This document shows positions 10,347 through 22,165 of a stretch of 64,000 bases of DNA, piece by piece (position 1 is the first letter of the stretch; each line of letters starts with the position of its first letter). The position numbers and the translations under genes were made by a program. Below the pieces are notes generated by a model, which saw only the letters and a list, made by a program, of their open reading frames with translations, was not told the DNA's origin and did no database searches. The stretch comes from Caprimulgus europaeus (taxonomy: Eukaryota > Chordata > Aves > Caprimulgiformes > Caprimulgidae): positions 39,102,339 to 39,166,338 of the forward strand of contig OU015532.1 of the NCBI GenBank assembly GCA_907165065.1, read 5' to 3'.

Positions 10347-12693
10347 ATATGTATACATACACTTCATCCCTTTACTTTTTATTTGTATTACTGCACAAAT
10401 GTATTTTCTTCGCCCATTTCCAAGGTTTTGCTGTTAACAGTGACTCCAAGCTTCACCAGGTTGATACAGTAGAGGAGGGGCAGAGGTTTTTTTATCATTT
10501 ATCAGGATTTTAGAACTGAGGTCAATTTAGGTCAAAACCAAACTTGCCTGGCACGTCTGCCCGAGGACACACACAGTTTTCAGCATCGCAGAGCCAAGCC
10601 TCTGAGCATGCAACCCATTAGGTTTGTTTTGTTTTCCAGATCTCCCCTTTGACTTGGAAGATGACCTTGGACATGTTTTGAATAGACCTTTCTTTGGCCC
10701 AGTGGATCATTGTTCTGCATGGCTCAAAAATGTGGAACTAGGTCTGCACAAAAGTTCCAGGTTCACTGAATGGATCCTTAAAAGATATGTGGGGAAAAAA
10801 AATCATCTCTTTTCTTGCACTGAAGTACCCAAACAAGAGAGCTGTGATGCAGCAAGAGCAAATAGAAGCATTTGATTGAAAAACAGGGGTTGAACCTTAG
10901 GAAGAAACTAGATGCCATCTTACCATTTGTAATTGGATCCTGGTAATTGAGTTGAAGCAGGAAGCATCCTGCAGGTCAAGGAGTTGCCGTGCCCACATTC
11001 ATAATGAATTCATGTCAGAGGTTCCCATGCTCCACCATGCACACTGCTAGGTCAGCCTAGACCAGGGCAAGATCTAACTCGCACACATCTCCTCACAGCC
11101 TGAGTAGTTACTGGCCTAAGCAGAAGGTGGGTGGCTGTGAGAGGAGTATGGGTAATGGGGGCTGCCTTTCTGTATCACTCATTTCTCCCCAGAAACCTGT
11201 ATTTCTGGAAGGAGTTTTGTATTGTTCTACATTCCTGTGTTAAGGTGCTGTTCTCCCTGTGGCAGTGTTTTGGATAGCCTGATGTGGCTGATACAGCAGC
11301 AGGAGGCTGCCTTCTCTTAAAACCCCCAAGTCAGGAGGGGGTCACCATGGAGGGGCTGCAGCTTGCATGATGGACAATCAAGTGAAGCAGGGTGTAGGTA
11401 AGAGACAAGCTGTGAGGAACACAGGAGCTGGGATTGTGAGGGGAGAGGCTGGTAGGAAGAGGACTGGAGAGCTAGTTATGGGGTTAGGGGAGAGATGTTG
11501 TGGGGATGATATGCAACACACAAAGATTTTACTGCTCTGTGAAGCATGGTTACTGTATGATAGCCTGTTGTTTCTGTGGGGAGCTGTGTTCCAGACCTGA
11601 TTCACTGGTATTGTGAGAGACAGCCTTTTCCCCAGCTTTTCCTTTTGTGGGAAAGGTCCCTGTGAAGCAGGCACAATCTGGGAAGGTTGTCATGTCTGTT
11701 TTTAAAACCTTTACATAATCGAGCTTCTCTCATCTCCTAGTGCCTTCTTTTGGGTAGACAGTTAACAGATCCTCTTTTAAAGCAGTCAGCTGTCTCCTAG
11801 CAGACACTTCAGTATGGTGTTAGTCCTGTATGTGAGCAACTTGCTTTGCTGCAAGATAGCAGGAGAACAGAGGCGGTTGCTGTTTACCAGCTGGTATGGC
11901 ATCCAAAATCAGATTCCCTGGAGGAGAGATGACACTGTCCCTCCTCCACTGCTGCAGTTGGAGCAGACATATGGGCTTTGCTGAGGACAGGAGCTGGGCA
12001 ATGTGATGATGAGGCTTGTACAGATGCATTCAGCTTTTCCTGATGCTAGCTGTAGTGAGGAAATCCTTGCTGTGCTGTTTGAGTTGAAGCTGGAGGGGAG
12101 AGAGCATATAGAAACATTTAATTCAGAGCGCTGCAGTAAGAGCCCCTTCCCCTAGCAAAGGTTTCAGCTTTAGCTGGGCATGAAGGGAGGCTGAGGAGTT
12201 TGTGTTGAGTTGGACTTGTTGGAGGCCAAGTTCTGGATTTAGAGCCCTGTTTCCCCAAACCAGGCAGATGGCAGCTACCTACACCCCCCTTCTACAGGGG
12301 ATGCTGGCTACAGTGACTGTCCTGTCCTCCCCCCCTTTCTACTGCAGCAGCCTGGAGGAGTCATGCTCAGTTTTGGGGAGACACAGCTGGCTGACGGGAC
12401 CTTGTGGGCTTTTTCCCCACTTGATATGCAAGGTCACAGCAGGTGAGTCCCTCTGTGCTTGAATGGACCTGTCTCCTTCCAGAAGGGGATTTCAGTGTGT
12501 CACAGAACAGCTTGTATTTCTGTTGGAAGTTTGGCATCTGAATGGTTTAAAGTGGGCTCAGGTGTTTGTGGCATGGCAAAATGTGGACTGGAGTGGGAGC
12601 TTCCATGGGGAATAAAACTAGGGTGCTGCAGGAAGCTGCACAGCCTTCCCAAACCACAGGGACAGGGGCTGCAGAATTTATGGTCTGTCACAA
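10347..12693. other. Intergenic, no gene seen
   Basis: Unique sequence. The open frame at 10,624-10,875 follows an acceptor-like TTTGTTTTGTTTTCCAG but shows no known family and no donor supporting it. Several G-rich patches occur around 11,100-11,500. Confidence 0.6.
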
Positions 12694-13325
12694 GGTAACT
12701 CAGTTTGGAAGGATCTTCAAGAAGTCTCTTGTCCAGCCTCCAGCCAAAGCAAGGTCAGCTCTGAGGTCAGGCCAGGTTGCTCAGAACTTACCCAACTGGG
12801 TCTGGAAAACCTCCAAGGATGGAGACTCGCTGGGTAATTGTGAGAAACAAGCAATTGGTCACTTTAAAGGACTCGGGACAGACTCTTCAGTGAAGCACTT
12901 TTAATATGTTCTTGCAAGAGCGGGTGTCCTAACTCGTAGGCACACACCGCCAGAGCAACACACATTTTATACCCTGTTCCCGGCCACAAAATCCCTCCCT
13001 TATTTCCCCACTGGTGAGGTACTGTAAGGTTTACAGCCTATCCCATATGCCTGTGGAGTCCCACTTAGTTTAAAGTTCCCGACACTCCATTTTAATTTCC
13101 CACTCCCCTTTTTATTTTTTTTTGCCTCCCTTTTTATAATCAGCTGCTCGGCAGTTCCTCAGCAGCACGTCCTCATCTCTAGCCACAGGTGTCTGTCTGA
13201 GTTCCTGCCATGGCATCCTTACGTTGCGGGAGCTGAGCCCTCCTAGCTGCAAAGACAACATTTTCATTTCTCACAGTAATCCATGGCTGTCCTCATAATG
13301 AAGTTTCTCTTTTTATTAGGGTTGT
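12694..13325 (-). mobile_element. CR1 LINE 3' fragment, split by the LTR at 12,839
   Basis: The two parts are 12,694-12,838 and 13,276-about 13,325. The first matches the CR1 3' UTR pattern as it appears on the opposite strand (GTCCAGCCTCCAGCC, then GGTCAGGCCAGGTTGCTCAG, then AAAACCTCCAAGGATGGAGA). The second continues with GGCTGTCCTCATAATGAAG. It is short, diverged and 5'-truncated, as CR1 copies usually are. Confidence 0.75.
12839..13275 (-). mobile_element. Solo LTR nested in a CR1, 437 bp
   Basis: It starts TGTGAGAAA and ends TTTCTCACA, a 9-bp terminal inverted repeat, and is flanked by an exact 5-bp duplication GTAAT (12,834-12,838 and 13,276-13,280). On the minus strand there is a TATA-like GGGTATAAAA, then ATATTAAAAG in the place of a polyadenylation signal, which sets the orientation. 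CR1 sequence breaks off on one side and resumes on the other, so the LTR is the younger insertion. Confidence 0.88.
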
Positions 13326-16300
13326 TAGTAGATATGTGTAACCTGAGCAGCACTTGCAGGCTACATTTTTCCTCCATTCCTCCAGGAGCTCATGACACAG
13401 GAGTCTGTACCCTCCTTGAAAGCCTGCGAGCTGTCCCTTGCCTGGGGCTGGCAGCAGAGCCCCTGCTTTTGCTTCCCAGCTGTTCAGCCTGGCAGGAAGG
13501 AGAACCTGTGGCTTGATGTGTGCTGAGCTTTGTTTGCTCCGCTAATGAGTTTCCTAAAGTACAGTTCTGATTTTTTTCCTGGAGATTTCTCATTTCTGAG
13601 AAATTGCTTATTGCTTATTCATGCTTTGACCGAGGCCTGGGTTGAGCCCCTCGTTCTGCCCTGCCTGTGCGAAGGATGCGTGTGCAGCCGGGTCGGGAGG
13701 CAGGGGTCCTGGGCAAGCAATGCGCTCAGCAGCCAAAGGAGGCCTGTCAGCTTTTGGCACAAAAAGAAGACACAGAAACTAGGATGTGTGCATAGGATTG
13801 AACATGGATTTCCTAATCTCCTGTTGCAATAGTGGCAAATGTCACCAACCATTAACTACAAAGAGGTTTCATACCACAGGGGGAAAAAAATCAGGGCTCA
13901 TCCTGGTGCTTTCTTGACTTCACTCCTGCTCTCTCCTCTTGCTTCCTCCCACCTGCTCCTGCACTTCTCCTATAGCAGAGTTTGTGTGTTTTTGTTTGGC
14001 AGCAGTTGTGCTGCCACCCGGAATCTGGTGCAGCACCAGTGGCTTCTTCGTGGATCCTGGCAGGAAGCTGTGACTGCCTGTGGAAGGCAAGGCTGAGTCA
14101 AGCAGTTGAAGCACTTTGCTGAACAAAAGAGCCTGACTGCTCATTTCTTTTTTTGTGAAAGGGGTGGAAGTGAATTTGCATCTACTCTGCATCTCACACA
14201 CAAAATTGAGTTTGCTTCACTGGAGCTGGGAGGCTCAGCTGCTAACTTAGCCTCTATGGAAGGAACAAGCTATGTCATGCCCAAAGAGCTATATGCTGGA
14301 GATGAAGCAGAAACAAGCAGGATGTGCTTGCCTGGCACTTCATCATTTGGGGGTGCCAGCTCAGTCCAGCTCTGCACAGAGCAGTGGCCCAGGTCTCTGC
14401 TATGCCAACTCCTGCTTCAGGCATAGCAAGAATGAGAGATTGGGGAGATTTCAGTCTCTTATTTCCTCCAACCCATTTGATCCTGATAATGGAATAATAT
14501 AAATACACATGGACTTGGTTTCAACATTCGTGGCAGCTCTTGGTTTTTTCTTCTTTTTTTTTTTAAAAAAAAAGGTTTTTTCCAAGTTGTGTGCAAACAT
14601 TTGAGAAATGCCATTCTTCCTTTTGACTGCTTCCCATTGGTAAACCAGTCAGTCACCATACCCTGTGAGTCCTAGTACTTATTATTGACTGTCACTTTGC
14701 TGTGTGACCTTCCTTGCTTTATATTCTTCCTCTGCTCGTGCTCAACATGCAGCCTGGACTGGGGAAAAAGAAGGGGCAGAGAGGGGTACACAGAACTGGC
14801 TTCCTGCCTACTGAGTCTTTGTCTCTTAATGTTGATGCTTGCCTCAGTTTTTCCATACTGAGTACTGGTGAAACTGAAGAATTTTGCATACATGCAGTTT
14901 TCAAGATAACCTGGAAGTCCCCCATGGAAGGTAAACATCTGAGAGCTGCTCTGTATTCTAACTGTTCAAGCATCAAGCAAGAAATAGTCTCCTCTTCTTG
15001 GGGAGAAGCTTAATGAGGTTGAACCTACAGCGTGGAAAACATGAGTCTCCCTCTTGTCTATGATTTCTCTTTCAAGGCTTCCATGGCCTAACAGCAACAC
15101 TGGATCCAGCATTAGTTCCAGAGCTCTGATTTGTTTGCCCTCATTTCCGAGTTAGATCTCAACTGTTATCCACTTGCAGGTTTTAGCCAGATTTGTTTTC
15201 TGAGCCATCATCATTAGACATTCAAAGTAAGGATGTATGTAGAGGAAACACATCAGACTCAGAGCATGTAGTGTGGGTCTCTGCTCTGCTGTAAGATGTC
15301 CTCCCCAAGTCCTGCCACTCCTGTGGGTCGTGGGTATGCCAGCTGTGTCATGTCATCTCTGTGGCTGGAATGGGCAGAAATGACGGGAACTGCCTCACAG
15401 AAAGGTGCTGGCAGGTGAAAACATCCCTGTCTGAGGGCAAGAAAAGGCAGACGAGTTCCTGACCACAACAGTCAATAGCGGAGCAACAGCCAGCCTGGAC
15501 AAGAACCCTTGAGGTGTTTTCCCAGCAACCCAATGGCCAACAGGACAGGAAAGACCAGGGCTGCTCTGGTGAGGTCTCTGCATCGGTGAGATGCTGGAAA
15601 TTGTGCAACACGAGAAAAGGAGAGGCGGAGTGAAACGCTGCTGCACACACACACACACCAGGCTCTCTGTTACTGGATTTTCCTGAGTGAGAAGCAACAA
15701 GTAGTCTTGGAGCACGTGTTCCTGTCTTTGGGAACACAAGATGGAATTTTGCTTCTGCTTCATGAGGTGTTTTTTTGGGGAGGGGGACTTGTTTTGGGTT
15801 TTTTAAGGCATACTATCCACTTGCAGCCTAGTTTGTTTTAAAATAGACTATATTTTAGTTTCATACAGGGAAGATTTGAAAAAAAATCAATTGGTAGTAT
15901 CTAAATACACAGATAAAGGCTGCACTGGTTTCACAAGGTGCTGAAGTGGTTTTTTTTCTTTTGTCCTGCATTTATACTTTTTAGCTGTGTTGCTGAAGAA
16001 TGATGTATTAATTCTCAGTGTGTCTCATAGCACTGAAGCATGCTGGTTTGCAACTAAACATGACCCTTTTTATTGTAATTACAGTATTTTTTCTTAAACA
16101 GGGGACACATTAATTACTGAAATACAGATTGCTATATATATTTTAACAAGTCACATTTCTAATGTCCACATTCTTATGTCAGAAAAAAAATGGATGATGC
16201 ATTCTTTTAAAAATGTTAATTTACATGCCTGACATGTCCATTTGGATGGAAACAGAAACTTAGTACAACAAAAGAGCAAATTTTATCAGTTAAATAGAAT

Positions 16301-19300
16301 AACATTAAGTAAGCTATAATAGAAAAACAAATACATTTATTTGACCTCACTTTCTGTTTAGAACGAAAATATGTTATTTTTGGTTAGTTAATTTAAATGA
16401 TTGATCCAGGTTTCCCTGTCCCATAACTTTTGGAATTGCTAAATCTTTTTTAACCTATATTAGAAAAAGGGGGATGCATTCCTTCTTCAGTTTCCCACTG
16501 GTTCCTCAGCTTTATATGAGCTGACCACTGCATTGCACTAATTGGAAAAACTGAAATGAGGAATATATTGTCTTCACCCACACAAAGGGTGCTTGTTGGT
16601 GAGAGACTGCTGTAGAGCTTCAGCAATTGAGTCCAGGTTCTTAGTGGTTTCCATCAGTTCACTGGATTACCTGGGTTTTTTTGAAGTGTCAGTAAAAAAT
16701 GTCCTGTTGGAGTTATTTTAATATAATTTTAATACTATTAGCAGACCCTAGAGTATTTCATAGATACTGGTCTGTGCTGGCATTATTTTAGAATGTTAGG
16801 ATCAGGAAGCAGGATCACGTCATGCTGTGACGTGAGACCAGAGGCAACATCGCAAAGGTCCTCTGCCAAAGTACTTGGGAGTTCTGCACACCCAAACTTC
16901 AGGGCACCAGCACTCATCACTTAACTGCTACTGTGTACCTGTGAGATCAAAGCCTTGTCTGGAATGCATGACCAAAAAATCACTTCCTACAATTAATTTG
17001 CAAATTAAGGCATTCAAAATTAGTAGTGACCTTTGAGGACATCTTAATCTTAGTGCCATGCCCTTTCCTCCAAGTTCTCTGTGTTCTTGGTCTGACAGCA
17101 CATACGAGGAGCTACTGGACAGGCAAACTGTGGGATGTACAATAATCCATTAAGTATTTGTTCATACAGGGCTTGAGTAGTCAAACTGTTCAGCGCTTGT
17201 TAATGGTATTTATCAGCTAGTCTTTCAGAGATTTCTTAATTGCATGTTTGCATTTGCCTGCTGTGGAAAAAATGCATTAAGGCCAACTCCATTTATTTTC
17301 ACATTTTCAGGGAGTGACGTAGCATCACAGACAGAACCAGGCTGATTCTGAAATGAAAAAAAAAAAAAAGAAGAGAGAGACCAAAATGTAGAGACATAGG
17401 TTGGTATGCTTCTGGCCTGTCTGTAGCCATCTCTATATTTAATGCCTCATTGATGGCACCTGAAAGTTCCTTCTGCTGCCAAATCTATGCTGTGAGCTGT
17501 GAGCCAGTTTTGGTTTAATTTCTGAGACAAGATATATTAATAAATTAACTCATATTAAACTGAAATATGTTTTAGTTATCCTCATCTGGACATCAATAAA
17601 AACATTTTTAATTATTATTTTTTGACATAAAGCAAGTATTCTCCTTGATCTGAAGCAGTACTCCCCATCTGAGGCACATGTTAGCTCAGCGGGTTGGTGG
17701 TACTGGATGAGATGGAAGCTCCTGGATGACCTGTTTTATGTATTTCAGAGCTATATAAGCTTCCTGCCCCTGTCCCACAGAGACTGCAGTCAGCTTATTC
17801 TGAGTTTCCACTCGCTAGTTCATCTGACTCTCCTCAGTTTATACAAGGCAGGGAGAGCAAATGACCACTCCCTGTTTGCTCTCCACAAACCATTCATGAT
17901 TTAAAACACCTTTATTACATCATCCTTCAGTTGTCTCTTTTCGAGTCTTAGTCGGCCTTAGTCTTACTTTTTTGTATAGAAGCACTTTCAAATCTCTCTC
18001 ACTGCTCTTCTCCAAGCATGGTTTGGTTTTATGTTCTGCTAAGTCATTCTGCAGGTTGCAGGACCAAAGGGGACACAGTCTTGGGATGCAGATGCATTAC
18101 TGTGTTACCCTGACATTCTCCATTCTGTCACTTCATTTTCTAACTGCTACTGAGCATAAACTAAGTTGACATTATTTCTAAGAATCAGCTCAAGAGCCCA
18201 TTTTTATATAATCAGGTCAGCACTGCATGTCCATTATTCTGAATTTCTAGGCTGTAGTTTTTCTGCTGTGTTCTCACCTTGTCACCTGGTTGTTTTGCAG
18301 CTCTTCACGGAGTAAAAACTCTTCTATTTTTACTCAGCATATCCTCATGCCACCAGGAGGTTTGTCACATTTATTACCCACTCATTTTGCAGGTAATTGA
18401 GTCCCCCAAACATTGCAACCTTCAACACTCATCCCTCTGATACTGCCCTAGTGAACTCCCTCTGTTGTGAAAGATTGCTCATTATTTCCACCTTTTACTT
18501 CCCATCCTTTCATCATCATCCACTCCTTATCCTATGAGAGCTTATATTCCTAGCGAACCTTTGGGGAAGAAGTATGCTTCAAGGCCCTTCAGTAGGATAA
18601 GCAGGTGCTTGTGTGCACTGAGTCCTTCTTGTCTACATACTTGGTGGCGGCTTCAATGACCTCTGAGGATAGATTTTTCAGCAAGAAGACAATGTGGGAG
18701 GTGGAAAGGGAGAAAGAGGGTGAAAGTGCCTCCCTTCTACCAAACAGGCAGATGGGTACTAGAGTTTGTCCAGGATGCTGAAAGATTCTGCTTCATTGTT
18801 TCCTTTCTCTATGGGGATTTGATATTGCATCTCCCAGGGAAGCAGCCTAACCAGCAGACTATTAGCTTAACTTGTATCTTCTCCCACCCTTCCTTGTTGG
18901 ATATTTTCATTTGGCTTAAAATATGCATTGACTCAGGGATGAGAATTTCTAGCCTGGTGACTCTCATTTAGGTTCCTTTTTATCCATTGCTGTTTCAGTG
19001 AATATTGGGTCCCTCCAGCTGAAAGTGGAACCACTGGCAATGAAAAAAAGTGACAGCAGAATTGCTTATAGCCCATACATTAAGATGCTCGATTAAGAAA
19101 GAGCAAGAGATTTAGACCTGATCAAGCTTGTGCTGGCTTTTGCAACAATGCCAAATAGAGGCTGCAGCTTCTCAGTGCTCTGGTGAGCTGCAAGCCAGTG
19201 TTCAGCCCCACTTTTGGCTGGAAGAAGCAAGCAGTACCTGGGTTGGCTCTTCAGAGCATTTCCCTTTCTTGTGGATGTCACTGCTCTGAGCAAGCATGTT

Positions 19301-21278
19301 GTGGATATTCACAACCCCCTGGCAGAGGTAGGGAAAGCAATAAGGAACACTGCCAGGTGATGAGGGAAAAAAGATGTGACTAAAACCAGGTAGGCATAGG
19401 AGGATTATAATTGAGTCAAATGACAGCTGATTAGCAAGGAACTGTTTTCCCTGTGGGCTTGCAGTAATGGTATAAAGCCCTGGACAGGAGTAAAGGAGCA
19501 TTGGCCTGCTCAGCTCTTCAGCACTCCTGTCCTTAGGAACTTGCAGGTGGAGATCAGTCACATATCTCTCTTGCCCAAGTAGAACAAAGCACTTGCACTT
19601 ATCCTACAGACACTTATCCTGCTGTGTTCCCCAAGGCTAAGCTAGGCCTAATAAGATCTTTTTTGTGTCTGTGGTAAAGCCAGAAACACTTACTAGGGTA
19701 TTACCTGACACACTGATACTCTGATGAACTTTGCAATTCACTTTTTATTCATGAGGCCTGACAGCTGTTTCCAAAATGCGCTTCAGGACTGCGTGGTCTC
19801 TGTGGAGAGGTTTCTTCTTGCTGTGTCAGGTACTCCGGGTATTGAGAGGCAATGATAAAAATGTTTACACATGGCAGCTTTCCTCTGTTTTTAAGAAGGC
19901 AGAAGAGAGTGGTTAGCTATTGCCAAGACAGAGCCAGGAACTTGGCTTCAGGACTTTTATTCCCTTTGGCCTCAGATAATAACTGACCTAACCACTTCTC
20001 CTGTCACTGCTGCGATTTCTTCAGATGTACACAATGTTCTTGGAAATTGCCTGGTCCAAGTGGCTTTCTGAGTGCCACAAGGCTGCTTCTGTTTAACTCA
20101 CCAGTCACAGCACTTTCTCAGTGGCCAGTTCTGGGAACAGCCTTGCGATGGCTGGGAGCTGCTCAGATAGGGGCAAAAGCCCCTTGACTTAGAAAAGACT
20201 TTCGTCAGCAGAGAGGGTTTCTGATCTGTGCCAAGCTGAAGCCAAGAGGAAGATCTACACTGAATTCAGGATGTGCTGGCTCACATCAGATAGGATTTTT
20301 GGCAGCCTGCATGGCTGTCAGATTGTGATGTTGTGTGCCTTCAGTGGCAGACAGGAACTTGGAGAAGAGCAGATTGTGGCCTGCCAGGCAGCTGGGCAGT
20401 AGCCTGGTGCAGTAGGACGAATCGGACACAACTGAGAACACCAACTCATGGAGGGCGAGGTGAATAGAAGCCACAAAACACTAGCCTTGCCTTTAGCATG
20501 TTTTTCTGACCATGGCCTGAAAAAAATCCATTGAAAAGATGGATTGTAACACCTGAGAAATACCTGGCTTTTGCTCAGCAATTGTTGCATACCTAGGGTT
20601 TAGGAGGTGGTAGAAACTTTGTTTGAAATGCTACCTTTTCTGTAAGTGCTTGTCCTGAGTTGGAGAAGTGGCAACAGGCACTCTAGGAAAACACACAGGT
20701 GTCATGGGCTCTTTGTTCTTGTGGCAACTCAGTTACGGCTTCTTCTAGCCAAAGTCCCCAGATCTGCTGAACACAGGATCTTCAACTTTGACTACAAGAA
20801 ATCAGTCCAGGTCTATCTATGGGTCTTCTGTCTAAATGCACTTCCCATAATTTGACCAGAACATGCCTATTGTATCGCACAGATATTATAAAGTGAGACT
20901 TAAAACTTTTAGTTGCTGCTCATTCATCCTTCCTAAGGTTTCAGACACCTCTGAAGGCTGATCTTGCAGTGCACTTTGTCCTCCTACCTGTAACAGGTAA
21001 TCAAAATTCTGGGTCTGCATCCACATGTAAACTTACCAGTGAAAGACATAGAGCACTTTACTGGATCAGGTGAGCATCTCTTTCTCCCCGTGCATGACAA
21101 CCCTTTGGTGGCAGATGGGGAGGCTCCACTCACTGTGGGTCTGAGAGGTCTCAAGTGAGCAGCGTGGCGAGGCACACTGGGGAAGATGTACGGGGTTGGT
21201 GAGCTGCAGATGACAAATGCTCTGGTGAGCCACATGGGGAAATTTTTTCCCTCCCCATTAAGTAAAACGAGAGAAAAG
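13326..21278. other. Intergenic, no gene seen
   Basis: Mostly unique sequence. It contains homopolymer runs (14,555-14,580; 17,355-17,369), one (CA)8, and an AT-rich part at 15,830-16,450. Short open frames on both strands overlap one another and show no family signature. Confidence 0.6.
15644..15659 (+). repeat. (CA)8 microsatellite
   Basis: Eight perfect CA units. Confidence 0.9.
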
Positions 21279-21645
21279 AATCCCAGAATCATTAAGGTTA
21301 GAAAAGACCTCCAAGATCATCAAGTCCAACCATCAACCCAACACCACAATGTCCACTAAACCTGGGGCCACGTTCACATGTTTTTCTGAACTCCATGACT
21401 TCCTTGGGCAGCCTATTCCAATGCTTGATTTCAGTACATAAAATTTTTCCTAATATCCAACCTAAACCTCCCCTGGCGTAACTTGAGGCCATTTCCTCTC
21501 ATCCTACCACTTGTTATTTGAGAGACCACTCCTCATCTCGCTACAACCTCCTCTCAGGTAGCTGTAGAGAGGGATAAGGACTCCCCCCCGCCCCCTTTTA
21601 CAGCCCCAGTTCCCTCCGCTGCTCCTCGTAAGACGTCCTCCAGGA
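21279..21645 (-). mobile_element. CR1 LINE, 5'-truncated
   Basis: On the + strand it starts at the CR1 3' end (CCCAGAATCATTAAGGTTAG, AAAGACCTCCAAGATCATC, AAGTCCAACCATCAACCCAA) and runs through CCTAATATCCAACCTAAACC towards the end of ORF2 (CAGTTCCCTCCGCTGCTCCT). Similarity fades near 21,645, just 145 bases before the CpG island. Confidence 0.9.
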
Positions 21646-21942
21646 GGGCAGCTCCCACACTGGCCCTGTGATTCAGGAGGTGACTAACTCTGCTGTGGTC
21701 GGTTTGGTGAGGGGGTAACAGGTTTGCAGAAATCCGTCTGAGAGACCCCTTACCCGCAGGATGGGCTGTATTCCCTGCCCAGAGAGAGTCAAGCGGTGAG
21801 ACGCAGGAGGCAAGCCGCCTGTGTGGGAAACAGTCACCGCCTGGCACCTCCGCGGCCGCTCTCGTTCCCCGCCCCTGCTCCGCCTCATCAGGTGGCTCCG
21901 CCCCTGGGGCGGCCGAGAGGGGCCCGCGGAGCGCACGCTGGC

Positions 21943-21960
21943 GGGTGGGCAGGGCGGGGG
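21943..21960 (+). promoter_or_regulatory. Canonical G-quadruplex motif in the CpG island
   Basis: Four guanine runs with 1-2 base loops: GGG T GGG CA GGG C GGGGG. This fits the standard G3+N1-7 rule. It abuts the CTCF motif that follows. Confidence 0.8.
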
Positions 21961-21973
21961 CGCCCTCTGCTGG
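21960..21973 (-). promoter_or_regulatory. CTCF core binding motif
   Basis: The minus strand reads CCAGCAGAGGGCGC, matching every position of the vertebrate CTCF core CCASYAGRKGGCRS. It is the only full match I noticed in the window. The orientation means the motif points left, towards SIPA1L1. Confidence 0.75.
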
Positions 21974-22077
21974 TCCTACCGGAAACTGCAGCAGGCAGCT
22001 GCCCGGTGAAGCGCTGCCCGGAGCTGGCAGCCGCCGGGACCCGGACCCGCCCCGCGGCAGAGCCCCGCCCGAGCCCG

Positions 22078-22083
22078 TAAGTT
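22078..22083 (+). other. Candidate 5' splice site of the island-associated first exon
   Basis: GAGCCC followed by GTAAGT gives a perfect intronic donor at the downstream part of the CpG island. A GC-rich open frame that starts at 21,796 runs into its TAA, which argues that this frame is not coding and that the exon is untranslated. Confidence 0.4.
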
Positions 22084-22165
22084 AGGGCCAGGTATTCCGC
22101 TTGCTGGTGCCTGTCTGCTCCTCCCCTTGCAGGCCGGAAATAGCCGGCCGTGAGCGCTGCCAGGA

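Larger units (their letters stand above)
21790..22165 (+). promoter_or_regulatory. CpG island with probable promoter and untranslated first exon
   Basis: A dense block of CpG stands out from AT-rich surroundings. It holds several GC boxes (GCTCCGCCCC, GGGGCGG, CCCCGCCC), ETS-like CCGGAAA sites near 21,979 and 22,136, a G-quadruplex run, a CTCF motif and a good splice donor GTAAGT at 22,078. No known protein start is recognisable, so the first exon would be noncoding. It lies about 14 kb past SIPA1L1, which ends well before it, so it should serve another transcript. RGS6, the usual downstream neighbour in vertebrates, or a lncRNA are candidates. Plus-strand direction is inferred from the donor. 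Confidence 0.75.

Noticed and set aside
10624-10875. Possible coding exon after TTTGTTTTGTTTTCCAG
   Set aside because: The acceptor is good but the 83-codon frame shows no family, no clear donor, and lies past SIPA1L1 without any neighbouring exon.
21796-22080. GC-rich 94-codon open frame in the CpG island
   Set aside because: Composition alone keeps the frame open (R, P, A-rich) and its stop codon lies in the splice donor, so it is unlikely to be coding.
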